Origin: JADLGL01 sp963732865
GTDB taxonomy: Bacteria; Pseudomonadota; Alphaproteobacteria; Rhizobiales; Kaistiaceae
Reading direction: 5' to 3'
Length of the DNA stretch: 64,000 bases
NCBI GenBank assembly: GCA_963732865.1
Contig: CAVTBC010000001.1
Span: forward strand, 620,001-684,000
Positions 43,603 to 54,375 of this stretch are shown here, in pieces (the stretch's first letter is position 1; the number at the start of each line of letters is the position of its first letter). Below the pieces are notes generated by a model. It was not told the origin of the DNA and ran no database searches. It saw nothing but the letters and a program-made list of their open reading frames with translations. The position numbers were made by a program, and so were the translations under genes.

Positions 43603-44226
43603 ATGCATATCATTCTGCTTGAGCGCATTGCCCATCTCGGCCAGATGGGCGACGAAGTGCGGGTTCGCGACGGCTTTGCGCGCAACTTCCTCTTGCCGCA
43701 GGGCAAGGCGATGCGCGCCAACGAGTTCAACCGCAAGCATTTCGAATCGCAGCGGGCGCAACTCGAAGCGCGCAATCTCGAGCGCCGGGGCGAAGCGGCC
43801 GCCGTCGCCGAGAAGCTCGACGGCCAGTCTTTCATTCTCGTGCGCCAGGCCGCCGAGACCGGTCAGCTCTATGGCTCGGTGACGACGCGCGACCTCGCCG
43901 ACGCCATTACCGAGGCCGGTTTCAGCATTGGCCGCAGCCAAGTCAATCTCACCCAGCCGATCAAGACCATCGGCGTCCACCATGTCACGATCGCTCTGCA
44001 TCCAGACGTCACCGCCACCATTATCGCCAATGTCGCCCGCTCGGCCGACGAGGCGGAGCGTCAGGCGCGCGGCGAGGATCTGACGATCGGCGGGCCGGAT
44101 CGGGATGAGACGGACCTTGAGGTGGAAGTCGAAGCCGCCAGCGAAGAACTGGAGGTCGAGACCGATGATGCGGCGGAGGCGACAGCCGACGAAACGGCAT
44201 CAGTACAGGGCAACGACAACGACTAA
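43603..44226 (+). CDS. rplI: 50S ribosomal protein L9
   Basis: L9 (207 residues) binds 23S rRNA through its N-terminal domain (MHIILLERIAHLGQMGD, NFLLPQGKA), joined by a long helix to the C-terminal domain ending near residue 148. A further tail of about 50 residues is very acidic (many Glu/Asp, for example EVEVEAASEELEVE), as often in this class. The ATG at 43603 is preceded by GGAG. A strong hairpin overlaps its stop codon. Confidence 0.97.
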   Translation: MHIILLERIAHLGQMGDEVRVRDGFARNFLLPQGKAMRANEFNRKHFESQRAQLEARNLERRGEAAAVAEKLDGQSFILVRQAAETGQLYGSVTTRDLADAITEAGFSIGRSQVNLTQPIKTIGVHHVTIALHPDVTATIIANVARSADEAERQARGEDLTIGGPDRDETDLEVEVEAASEELEVETDDAAEATADETASVQGNDND

Positions 44227-44249
44227 CGTCAATTTGCGGACGTTAGTCG
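44220..44249 (+). terminator. Hairpin overlapping the rplI stop
   Basis: CGACTAACGTC pairs perfectly with GACGTTAGTCG over 11 bases around an eight-base loop (AATTTGCG). The left arm includes the rplI TAA stop. No T run follows, so it may act in RNA stability or Rho-assisted termination of the rpsF-rpsR-rplI message rather than as an intrinsic terminator. Confidence 0.55.
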
Positions 44250-44312
44250 GCAAAGCCTCTTGCCTCTGATCTACTTCGATCTAGAATCATAGGGTGAAAG
44301 AGGACGGACCTG

Positions 44313-45605
44313 ATGTCCCTGTTTCCCCTCGATCGTCTGCTTGATCGTCTGATCACCCACGGTCAACTAACAATCACCGGCGCCAAGAACGAGCGCCGGA
44401 CGTTCGGAAGGGCCGGCACCGGCCCGGCCGTGACGGTGCGTCTGCACGATTCCGGCTTCGTCCGCCGCTTCATGATGCGGCCGACGCTGGTCATCGGCGA
44501 AGGCTATATGGACGGCTCCTACACGATCGAGGAAGGGACGCTGCGCGACTTCCTCGAGATTATCGTGGTGTCGTCCGAACGCAAGGAACCGCAAGGGTTC
44601 ATCGGCAGCATGCTGTCGAAGTCGATGAGCATGATGCGGCGCAATGACGGCGAGCGCGCTTCGCGCAACATCCGCCATCATTACGATATCGATCACCGCC
44701 TGTACGAAATGTTCCTCGACGAGGACATGCAATATTCCTGCGCCTATTGGCGCGACGGCGTCGATTCACTCGAGCAGGCGCAGCGTGACAAGAAGGAGCA
44801 CATCGCCAAGAAGCTCCTCCTCAAGCCGGGCATGAAGGTGCTCGACATCGGCTCCGGCTGGGGCGGCCTCGCCCTGACGCTGGCGCGGGACTACGGCGTC
44901 ACCGTCACCGGCGTCACGCTGTCGACCGACCAGTATGAGACATCGACGCGACGCGCCGCGGAGGCCGGCCTCGCCGACCGCGTCACCTTCAAGCTGCAGG
45001 ACTATCGCAACGAGACCGAGACCTATGACCGGATCGTTTCGGTCGGCATGTTCGAGCATGTCGGACTGCGGAACTTCGACGAGTATTTCGACCATCTCAG
45101 TCGGCTGCTGAAACCCGACGGCGTGGTGCTCCTGCACACGATCGGTCGCATGACGACGCCCGGACCGATCAATGCCTGGATGCTGAAATACATCTTCCCA
45201 GGCGCCTATCTGCCGAGCCTGTCGCAGCTGACGCCGCTGGTCGAGGAGCGCGCGATGTGGTTCACCGATATCGAGTTGCTGCGTGTCCATTATTCCAAGA
45301 CCCTGGCGGTCTGGAACGAACGCTTCCAAGCGCGCCGGGCGGAAGTCGCGGCGATGCATGACGAGCGCTTCTGCCGCATGTGGGAGTTCTATCTGATCCT
45401 CAATGAGGTGGCGTTCCTCTACCGCACGCTCTGCGTCTTCCAGCTGCAGCTGACCAAGCAGATCGGCGTCGTGCCGATCACCCGCGACTACCTCTATGCC
45501 GGCGCCGGCGAGGCATCGGCCCAGCAGGCCGAACCGCTTCACGTCGCGGCCGGCAACGACCAGTCGGCGCCGCGCAAGCGCCGGACAGCGGGCTCGTCCA
45601 GCTAG
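44313..45605 (+). CDS. cfa: Cyclopropane-fatty-acyl-phospholipid synthase family protein
   Basis: This 430-residue SAM-dependent enzyme methylenates double bonds of membrane phospholipid chains. An N-terminal lipid-binding domain (about 1-120) precedes the methyltransferase domain with motif I VLDIGSGWGGLAL near residue 175, VSVGMFEHVG, and the C-terminal EFYLILNEVAFLYRTLCVFQLQL. The HHYDIDHRLYEMFLDEDMQYSCAYW block is diagnostic of the family. The C-terminal 30 residues are Ala-rich. It is monocistronic; which reaction (cyclopropanation or a related one) is not certain. Confidence 0.9.
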   Translation: MSLFPLDRLLDRLITHGQLTITGAKNERRTFGRAGTGPAVTVRLHDSGFVRRFMMRPTLVIGEGYMDGSYTIEEGTLRDFLEIIVVSSERKEPQGFIGSMLSKSMSMMRRNDGERASRNIRHHYDIDHRLYEMFLDEDMQYSCAYWRDGVDSLEQAQRDKKEHIAKKLLLKPGMKVLDIGSGWGGLALTLARDYGVTVTGVTLSTDQYETSTRRAAEAGLADRVTFKLQDYRNETETYDRIVSVGMFEHVGLRNFDEYFDHLSRLLKPDGVVLLHTIGRMTTPGPINAWMLKYIFPGAYLPSLSQLTPLVEERAMWFTDIELLRVHYSKTLAVWNERFQARRAEVAAMHDERFCRMWEFYLILNEVAFLYRTLCVFQLQLTKQIGVVPITRDYLYAGAGEASAQQAEPLHVAAGNDQSAPRKRRTAGSSS

Positions 45606-45859
45606 CTGCCGACGCGTTGCGGCGCGTTCTTGAGTCAAGCTCAAATCTTGGTCGAACGCCCCCACCTGGCGGCGGAGAATCGATTAGAATTGAACGTCGC
45701 CAGCGGCTTGGCTGGCGTGGAGTCGCGCTAACGCGAATCGCGTCCCATTGTTGATTGCGTGGTTAACGTGTCCAATCCTGGGACAGGTCCGCGTAAGGTT
45801 CGACCGGCGCCTGCCGGTTCGGCTACATCGACGAACGACATCTCCAAAACGGAATACTG

Positions 45860-47350
<1,491 letters not shown>

Positions 47351-47420
47351 CCGCGACGCGCCATCGCCTCGCCGCAGACGGTCACTATCGCCAGCCGGGA
47401 ATCAGTTAAGGCTCTCGGAC

Positions 47421-48536
47421 ATGGACGCTGCGACGGACCTCGCCCCAGTCGGCGCCAGGCTGACAATCGACCTTGCCGCACTCGTCGCCAATTGGCGTGC
47501 GGTGGCGGCGCTCGCTCCGGCCTCCGAGACTGCGGCGGTGGTCAAGGCGGACGGCTACGGCATCGGCGCAGTGCCAGCGGTCCGGGCGCTCGCTGTCGCG
47601 GGCTGCAGCACGTTTTTCGTTGCCACGGCCGCGGAAGGCGTCGCCGTTCGCGCGGCGGCCCCTGAGGCTGTCATCTATGTCCTCAACGGGCTGCCGCCTG
47701 GCGGCGTCGCCGCGCTGGCCGGCGCCAATCTTCGTCCGGTCCTGAATTCGCTGCCGGCCATCGAGGAATGGCTTGGCGCGCGTAAATTCGGACGCTTGCC
47801 CCAGCCGGCCATCCAGATCGACACGGGCATGAACCGGCTTGGCCTTGCGATCGAGGAAGCGCGGGCGCTTGCCGCCGATCGCGGCCTCATTTCGGCGCTC
47901 AGCCCGACACTGGTGATGAGCCATCTCGCATGCGCCGATGAACCCGAGCATGCGAAGAACAGGGCGCAGAACGAGGCCTTCGGCGAAGTCCGTGCGCTCT
48001 TCGCCGACATTCCGGCCTCGCTCGCCAATTCCGCCGGGGTCATGCTCGGCGCGAACTACCAATATGACCTCACGCGGCCGGGCATTGCGCTCTATGGCGG
48101 TCGCGGCGTCATCAGGCGGCCAGCGCTGGCGACGGTGGTCACCGCCGAGGCGCCGGTTCTGCAAGTGCGCATGGCCGGCGCCGGCGAGACGGTGGGCTAT
48201 GGCGCACGCCAGACCCTGAAACGAAGCGCCCGCCTCGCAATCCTCGGCATCGGCTATGCCGATGGCTACCACCGCGCCGCCGGCTCCACCGACGAGCGGG
48301 AGGGCGCGCATGTCTTCATTCGCGGCAAGGCGGCGCCACTGGTCGGCCGCGTCTCGATGGACCTGATGGTCGCCGATATCAGCGATATTCCCGGCGTCAC
48401 CCGCGGCGATTGGGCCGAGCTATTCGGCGCAAACATTCTCGTCGACGACGTCGCCGACCGCGCCGGCACGATCGGCTATGAACTCCTCACCGATCTCGGG
48501 CGGCGCTACGCGCGCAGCTATCGCCCGGCGGCGTAG
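47421..48536 (+). CDS. alr: Alanine racemase
   Basis: Alr makes D-alanine for peptidoglycan with pyridoxal phosphate. It has 371 residues from the ATG at 47421. The PLP lysine is Lys42 in VVKADGYGIG, and the other catalytic Tyr lies in the VGYGARQTLKRSARL segment of the C-terminal beta domain. The IQIDTGMNRLGL block is also present. It lies between dnaB and radA, a common alphaproteobacterial order. Confidence 0.95.
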   Translation: MDAATDLAPVGARLTIDLAALVANWRAVAALAPASETAAVVKADGYGIGAVPAVRALAVAGCSTFFVATAAEGVAVRAAAPEAVIYVLNGLPPGGVAALAGANLRPVLNSLPAIEEWLGARKFGRLPQPAIQIDTGMNRLGLAIEEARALAADRGLISALSPTLVMSHLACADEPEHAKNRAQNEAFGEVRALFADIPASLANSAGVMLGANYQYDLTRPGIALYGGRGVIRRPALATVVTAEAPVLQVRMAGAGETVGYGARQTLKRSARLAILGIGYADGYHRAAGSTDEREGAHVFIRGKAAPLVGRVSMDLMVADISDIPGVTRGDWAELFGANILVDDVADRAGTIGYELLTDLGRRYARSYRPAA

Positions 48537-48605
48537 TTCGTTCACGTCTTGTTCTCTTTTGGGGGATAGGCTAAACCATCCTCATCGGAGAGCGAGGCGG
48601 GACAC

Positions 48606-50037
48606 ATGGCGAAACCACGATCGAGCTTTGTTTGCCAGAATTGCGGCGCGGTCAGCCATCGCTGGCAGGGCCGCTGCGAGGCCTGCGCCGAATGGAACTG
48701 CATCGTCGAGGAAGCCGTATCGGCAGGCCCCGCCCGTTCCGGCCTTTCGGCCAAACCGAGCCGCGGCCGCATCATCGACTTGCATGCGCTTGACGGCGCC
48801 AGCATAGAGCCGCCGCGCATGACGACGGGCCTCGCCGAGGTTGACCGCGTCATCGGCGGTGGTTTCGTCGCCGGGTCGGCGCTGTTGGTCGGCGGCGAAC
48901 CCGGCATCGGCAAATCGACGCTTCTGCTTCAGGCCTGCGCCGCGCTGGCGCGAAAGGGCCGCCGCGTCGTCTATGTGTCGGGCGAAGAGTCGGTCGATCA
49001 GGTGCGTATGCGGGCGCGCCGGCTGCAATTGTCCGACGCGGCCGTTGAACTCGCGGCAGAGACCTCCGTCGAGGATATCCTCGCCTCCCTCGCCGCCGGT
49101 CCGCAGCCGGATTTCCTGGTTCTCGATTCGATCCAGACGCTGTGGAGCGGGCAGCTCGAATTCGGCGCCCGGCACCGTTGCCCAAGTGCGCGCCTCCGCC
49201 CAGGCGATGATCGCCTATGCCAAGCGGAGCGGCGCCGCCGTCTGCCTTGTCGGCCATGTCACGAAGGACGGGCAGATCGCCGGGCCGAAGACGGTCGAGC
49301 ATATGGTCGATGCCGTCCTCTCCTTCGAGGGCGAGGGCAGCCAGCATTTCCGCGTCGTGCGGGCGCAAAAGAACCGCTTCGGGCCGACCGATGAGATCGG
49401 CGTGTTCGAGATGACAGGGGCCGGGCTTGCCGAAGTCGCCAACCCCTCGGAGCTCTTCCTGTCCGAACGGAACCCGTCGACCCCCGGCGTTGCGGTATTC
49501 GCGGGCATGGAAGGGACGCGGCCGGTCCTCTGCGAAATCCAGGCTCTGGTCGCCCCCTCGCTCCTCGGCACGCCACGGCGCGCCGTGGTCGGCTGGGACC
49601 CGTCGCGGCTGGCGATGGTTCTCGCCGTGCTTGAAGCGCGCTGCGGTGTCCGCTTCGGCGCCTGTGACGTCTATCTCAACGTTGCCGGTGGCCTGCGCAT
49701 CGGCGAGCCGGCGGCCGATCTTGCCGTGGCGGCGGCCCTGGTGTCCTCGCTCAGCGGCCGCCCGCTCGACGCCAACAGCGTCTATTTCGGCGAAGTCAGC
49801 CTTTCCGGCGCGGTCCGGATGGTGGGGCAGAACGCCGCTCGCCTGCGTGAGGCGGAACGCCTCGGTTTCACCCGCGCCGTTCTGCCGGAGGCGGCGGTCG
49901 GCGAAGGCGGGAGGGACTTCGCCGTGGCAGGTATTTCTGAATTGGCGCAATTGGTGGCGATGATCGCGCATCTGGCGCGTGACGAAGCGGCAACATTCCC
50001 CAAGGAAAGCGAGCGGCTTAGCGCGACGGCGGCTTAG
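48606..50037 (+). pseudogene. radA: DNA repair protein RadA, frameshifted
   Basis: RadA aids branch migration in recombination. The first part (48606 to about 49160) has the zinc finger C10-C13-C24-C27, Walker A GGEPGIGKST and LDSIQTLW. The frame then changes by +1 at GAATTCGG (about 49160-49162): removing one base gives LESAPGTVAQVR, the family sequence. The second part has VGHVTKDG, the RadA-specific KNRFGPTDEIG motif and the Lon-like C-terminal domain to 50037. Both parts are well conserved with no other lesion, so a one-base insertion error is likely. If real, the protein would stop at 49394 without the KNRFG and Lon-like regions. Confidence 0.92.
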
Positions 50038-50099
50038 AATCGTGCTAGGCGGGCACTGGCTTCAGAATTGCCGTTCCCCGCGTCGCGAAAGTGCGAGTT

Positions 50100-50756
50100 A
50101 TGTCGCTCACGCTTCTAGATATCATTGCCGCTGGCATCATCCTGATTTCGGCCGTGCTGGCGATGGTCCGCGGCTTCGTGCGCGAGGTCCTGTCGATCGC
50201 CTCCTGGCTGATCGCCGCCGTCGCGGCCTATTACCTCTACGTCCCGCTCCGGGACGTTATTCAGCCCTATATCGACAATGAGACCCTGGCGACCATCATT
50301 GCGGTCGCCGTGGTGTTCATTGTCGTTCTGGTCATCGTCACCTACATCACGATGAAGATTGCGGATTTGGTCGTGGACAGCCGCATCGGGTCGTTGGACC
50401 GGATATTCGGATTCATATTCGGTGCGGTGCGCGGCCTATTGCTGGTGGTAGTGGCGTTTTCGTTCTTCGTCTGGCTCGTGGAAAACCAGCCGGATTGGAT
50501 GACGGAAGCACAAACCTATCCGATCCTCGTCGATCTGAGCGAGCAATTGGCGGCCTTGCTTCCGGCCGATATCGAGGCCCAGATCGTGGCGAGACTGCAC
50601 GGCGAGGCACTGCCGGATACGACGCCGGCGCCGGCGAGCGGTGCCGCGGCGGACGCCACATCGGCGGTCGGCACACTGGACGACGAAGGTTTGCAACGGG
50701 CGATTAATGCGACTACCCCGGCCAATCCGGAACCTGCACCGGCCCCCGGGCCCTAG
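50100..50756 (+). CDS. cvpA: CvpA family membrane protein
   Basis: This 218-residue inner-membrane protein belongs to the CvpA family, named for a role in colicin V export and often located before purF. Four hydrophobic segments occupy about residues 1-125, with the family block DIIAAGIILISAVLAMVRGF and VREVLSIASWL. The C-terminal 70 residues are Ala/Pro-rich and presumably disordered. The ATG at 50100 is preferred; an in-frame GTG at 50091 is possible. purF follows after 33 bases. Confidence 0.9.
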   Translation: MSLTLLDIIAAGIILISAVLAMVRGFVREVLSIASWLIAAVAAYYLYVPLRDVIQPYIDNETLATIIAVAVVFIVVLVIVTYITMKIADLVVDSRIGSLDRIFGFIFGAVRGLLLVVVAFSFFVWLVENQPDWMTEAQTYPILVDLSEQLAALLPADIEAQIVARLHGEALPDTTPAPASGAAADATSAVGTLDDEGLQRAINATTPANPEPAPAPGP

Positions 50757-50789
50757 CCGCCGCGACGCCGGTTCGATGATAGGGACGAG

Positions 50790-52251
50790 ATGAGCGACGT
50801 TTCACTCCACCCATTTGACGACGACAAGCTGCACGAAGAATGCGGCGTGTTTGGCGTGTTCGGCCATCGCGACGCCGCCGCCCTCACCGCCCTCGGCCTC
50901 CACGCGCTGCAACACCGCGGCCAAGAGGCGGCCGGCATCGTTTCGTCCAATGGTCGGCAGTTCTTTTCCGAGCGCCATGTCGGCCTCGTCGGCGACAGCT
51001 TTTCGACGGCCGCCGTCATCGACAAGCTGGTTGGCGATCGGGCCATTGGCCATGTCCGCTACTCGACCGCCGGCGGCACGCTCGAACGCAATATCCAGCC
51101 GCTCTTCGCCGAGTTCTCGGGCGGCGGCTTCGCGATCGCTCATAATGGCAATCTCACCAACGCCGAGTCCCTGCAGCGCGAACTGCAGAGCCACGGCTCG
51201 ATCTTCCAGTCGACCTCCGACACCGAGGTGTTCCTGCACCTCATCGCGACGATCCGACAGGATCGCCTGCTCGACCGGCTGGTCGGATCGCTGAAGCGGG
51301 TCGAAGGCGCCTATTCCCTCGTCTGCCTGACGGGCAAGAAGATGATCGGCTGCCGCGATCCGCTCGGCGTACGGCCGCTCGTCATCGGTCGGCTCGACGA
51401 CGCTTGGATTCTGGCGTCGGAGACCTGCGCTCTCGACATCATCGGCGCGACCTTCGTGCGCGACGTCGAGCCGGGCGAGATGATCGTCATTACCGTCGAA
51501 GGGCTGACCAGCCACCGGCCGTTCCCACCGCAGCCGTCACGCTTCTGCATCTTCGAATATGTCTATTTCTCCCGGCCCGACTCGAAGGTCGAGGGGCGCG
51601 CCGTCTATGACGTGCGCAAGCGCATCGGCGCCGAGCTCGCCCGCGAGGCGCCGGCCATTGCCGATGTCGTCGTACCGGTGCCGGATTCGGGCGTGCCGGC
51701 GGCCATCGGCTTCTCCGAGGCCTCGGCGATCCCGTTCGAGCTCGGCATCATCCGCAATCACTATGTCGGGCGGACCTTCATCGAGCCGTCCGAACTCGAT
51801 CCGCCATATGGGCGTGAAGCTGAAGCACAACGCCAACCGCGAGGTGATCGAGGGCAAGCGCGTCGTGCTGGTCGACAATTCCATCGTCCGCGGCACGACC
51901 TCGTCGAAGATCGTGCAAATGGTGCGCGATGCCGGTGCCAAGGAAGTCCACCTTCGCATCGCCAGCCCGCCGACCAAAAACTCCTGCTATTACGGCGTCG
52001 ATACGCCCGAGAAATCCAAGCTGATTGGCTCGCATATGTCGGTGCAGAAGATCCAGGAGTTCATCAAGGCGGACAGCCTCGAATTCCTGTCGATCGATGG
52101 CCTCTACCGTGCCGTCGGCGAGGCGCGCCGCAATGCCGTCGGCCAGCCGCAATTCTGCGACGCCTGCTTCACCGGCGACTATCCCACCACGCTCACCGAC
52201 CACGCCCGGCGCGAGGATCGGCAGAACACCTTGCAGGCTGAGCCGGTCTAG
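50790..52251 (+). pseudogene. purF: Amidophosphoribosyltransferase, frameshifted
   Basis: PurF catalyses the first committed step of purine synthesis from PRPP and glutamine. A short propeptide precedes the nucleophile Cys18 (EECGVFGVFGH), followed by the Ntn glutaminase domain. The frame shifts by +1 near 51792-51795 in CGAACTCG: one base fewer gives EPS(E/D)SIRHMGVKLKHN, the expected sequence. The second part has the PRPP site VVLVDNSIVRGTT and runs to 52251. Without correction the first frame runs to 52241 with an unrelated tail lacking the PRPP site. This essential gene has no other damage, so a sequence error is likely. Its stop overlaps the next start as TAGTG. Confidence 0.93.
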
Positions 52252-52982
52252 TGCCCGGAGAACTTGCCGGACGCGTCGCGTTGGTCACAGGCGCTTCTCG
52301 CGGCATTGGCCGCGCCGCCGCGATGGCGCTCGCCGAAGCCGGCGCACATGTCATCGCGATTGCGCGGACCGTCGGCGGTCTGGAAGAACTCGACGACGCG
52401 ATCAAGGCCACCGGCGGCGCAGCGACGCTGGTGCCGCTGGATATCACCGACGGCGACGGCATCGACCGCCTCGGTGCGGAGATCAATCAGCGCTGGGGTC
52501 AGGTCGATGCCCTGCTCGGCAACGCGGGCGATCTCGGCGTTCTGACGCCGCTGGCGCATCTCGATACCGCCGTATGGGACGCGACGCTGGCGGTGAACCT
52601 CACCGCAAACTGGCGGCTGATCCGCTCGATGGATCCGCTTCTGCGGAAATCCGACGCCGGCCGCGCCCTGTTCGTGACATCGGGTGCCGTCCGCAATTGC
52701 CGCCCGTTCTGGGGGCCCTATTCGATCTCCAAGGCCGGGCTGGAAGCGATGGTCCGCACCTATGCGGGTGAAGTCCAGTCCACCGGCGTCCGCGCCAATC
52801 TCTTCGATCCGGGGCCGACCCGGACGGCAATGCGGGCCAAGGCCATGCCGGGCGAGGACCCGGCGACGCTGCCGACGCCGGAAAGCATTGCCGGCCGGAT
52901 GGTCGAGATGCTGTCGCCGTCTTTTGACCGCAACGGCGTTCTCTACATCGCCAAGACGGGCGCGTTCCACACCTTCAACTAA
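52251..52982 (+). CDS. SDR family NAD(P)-dependent oxidoreductase
   Basis: This is a 243-residue classical SDR with cofactor loop TGASRGIG, GNAGDLG, catalytic Ser in VTSGAV and YSISK. It resembles the YciK-type oxidoreductases often found next to purF in Rhizobiales; the substrate is unknown. The GTG start shares a base with the purF stop (TAGTG), so it is translationally coupled to purF. It overlaps the convergent der gene by four bases. Confidence 0.88.
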   Translation: MPGELAGRVALVTGASRGIGRAAAMALAEAGAHVIAIARTVGGLEELDDAIKATGGAATLVPLDITDGDGIDRLGAEINQRWGQVDALLGNAGDLGVLTPLAHLDTAVWDATLAVNLTANWRLIRSMDPLLRKSDAGRALFVTSGAVRNCRPFWGPYSISKAGLEAMVRTYAGEVQSTGVRANLFDPGPTRTAMRAKAMPGEDPATLPTPESIAGRMVEMLSPSFDRNGVLYIAKTGAFHTFN

Positions 52983-54367
52983 GTGCGGCGCTTCTTGCCG
53001 GCATAGGGATTGTCGCCGCGCCGCAGGGTGAGGCGGATGGGCACGCCGCCGAATTTGAAGGTTTCGCGCAGGCCGTTGACCAGATAGCGCTGATAGGCCG
53101 CCGGAACCGACTCCGGCCGCGAGCAAAACAATATGAAAGTCGGCGGCCGCGCCTTCGCCTGCGTGACATAGCGCAGCTTGATACGGCGGCCGGAAACGGC
53201 CGGCGGCGTGTGCTCGCTGAGCGCATCGGCCAGCCAGCGGTTGAGTTCGGCCGTGGAAACTCGCCGGTTCCAGGTCGCATAGGTCGCCACCACGGCGGTC
53301 ATCAGTTTCTCGAGACCGGTTCCCCGTTCCGCCGATACCGGCAGCATCGAGATACCGCGCATCTGCGGCAGGAGGCGGGCCAGTTCCTCGCGCAGCTCGG
53401 CCTCGCGGGCCTGCTTGTCCTTGATCAAATCCCATTTGTTGAGAGCGATGACAGCGGCCCGTCCCTCGCGCTCGATGAGGTCGGCGATCTGCAGGTCCTG
53501 CTTGTCGAACGGCTGCGTCGCATCGATGAGGACGATGACCAGTTCGGCGAAGCGGATGGCACGCAACCCGTCGGCGACGGAGAGTTTCTCCAGCTTCTCC
53601 TGCACGCGGGCTTTGCGGCGCATACCGGCCGTGTCGAAAATGCGGAAACTGCGATCCTGCCAGGTCCAATCGATGGCGATCGAATCGCGCGTGATGCCGG
53701 CCTCGGGACCAGTCAGCAGCCGGTCCTCGCCGAGCAGCCGGTTGATCAAGGTCGATTTGCCTGCATTGGGGCGGCCGACGACGGCGATCTTCACCGGGCG
53801 ATCGGGATCGAGTTCGTCGCCCTCGATCTCGGCCTCGGCGAGTGGCGGTTCGGCCTCGTCGGGCGGCGCGGAGATGTGCTCGGCGAGTGCGTCGTAGAGG
53901 TCGCTCAGACCTTCGCCGTGCTCGGCCGAAAGCGCAATCGGGTCGCCCCAACCCAGAGTGTAGGCCTCCATGACGCCCGGACCGGTCGCCTTGCCTTCGG
54001 CCTTATTGGCGACGACGATGACCGGCTTTCCGGATTTGCGCAGGAGCGCGGCGAAGGTCTTGTCGTCAGGCATCACCCCCGAACGCGCGTCGATCATGAA
54101 GATGGCGAGATCGGCGTCGGCGATGGCCATTTCCGTCTGCCGGCGCATCCGGGCTTCCAGGCTGCCCTCGGGCGCCTCTGCAAGGCCGGCGGTGTCGACG
54201 ACGGTGAAGGCAAGATCGCCGAGCCGCGCCTCGCCGCTCCGCCGGTCCCGCGTCACGCCGGGGCTGTCGTCGACCAGCGCCAAACGGCGGCCGACAAGCC
54301 GGTTGAATAGGGTTGACTTGCCGACGTTCGGCCGTCCGACCAGCGCCACCTCGAAATGGGGCGACAT
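52979..54367 (-). CDS. der: GTPase Der (EngA)
   Basis: Der is an essential 50S assembly GTPase with two tandem GTPase domains. The 462-residue form starts MSPHFEVALVGRPNVGKST (P-loop at 10-18). The second P-loop GRPNAGKST is near residue 195. Matching G4 motifs are NKAEG and NKWD, and a KH-like domain ends the protein. An acidic linker (PPDEAEPPLAEAEIEGDE) joins the domains. The ATG at 54367 is nine bases after the upstream gene's stop. Confidence 0.96.
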   Translation of the reverse strand: MSPHFEVALVGRPNVGKSTLFNRLVGRRLALVDDSPGVTRDRRSGEARLGDLAFTVVDTAGLAEAPEGSLEARMRRQTEMAIADADLAIFMIDARSGVMPDDKTFAALLRKSGKPVIVVANKAEGKATGPGVMEAYTLGWGDPIALSAEHGEGLSDLYDALAEHISAPPDEAEPPLAEAEIEGDELDPDRPVKIAVVGRPNAGKSTLINRLLGEDRLLTGPEAGITRDSIAIDWTWQDRSFRIFDTAGMRRKARVQEKLEKLSVADGLRAIRFAELVIVLIDATQPFDKQDLQIADLIEREGRAAVIALNKWDLIKDKQAREAELREELARLLPQMRGISMLPVSAERGTGLEKLMTAVVATYATWNRRVSTAELNRWLADALSEHTPPAVSGRRIKLRYVTQAKARPPTFILFCSRPESVPAAYQRYLVNGLRETFKFGGVPIRLTLRRGDNPYAGKKRRT

Positions 54368-54375
54368 CTGGCGGA

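Noticed and set aside
45606..45859. Terminator or small RNA between cfa and dnaB
   Set aside because: The two short stems have five base pairs each and no T run; too weak to call.
52248..53951. Open frame of 567 codons on the minus strand
   Set aside because: It runs antisense to the SDR and out of frame within der; der has two complete GTPase domains.
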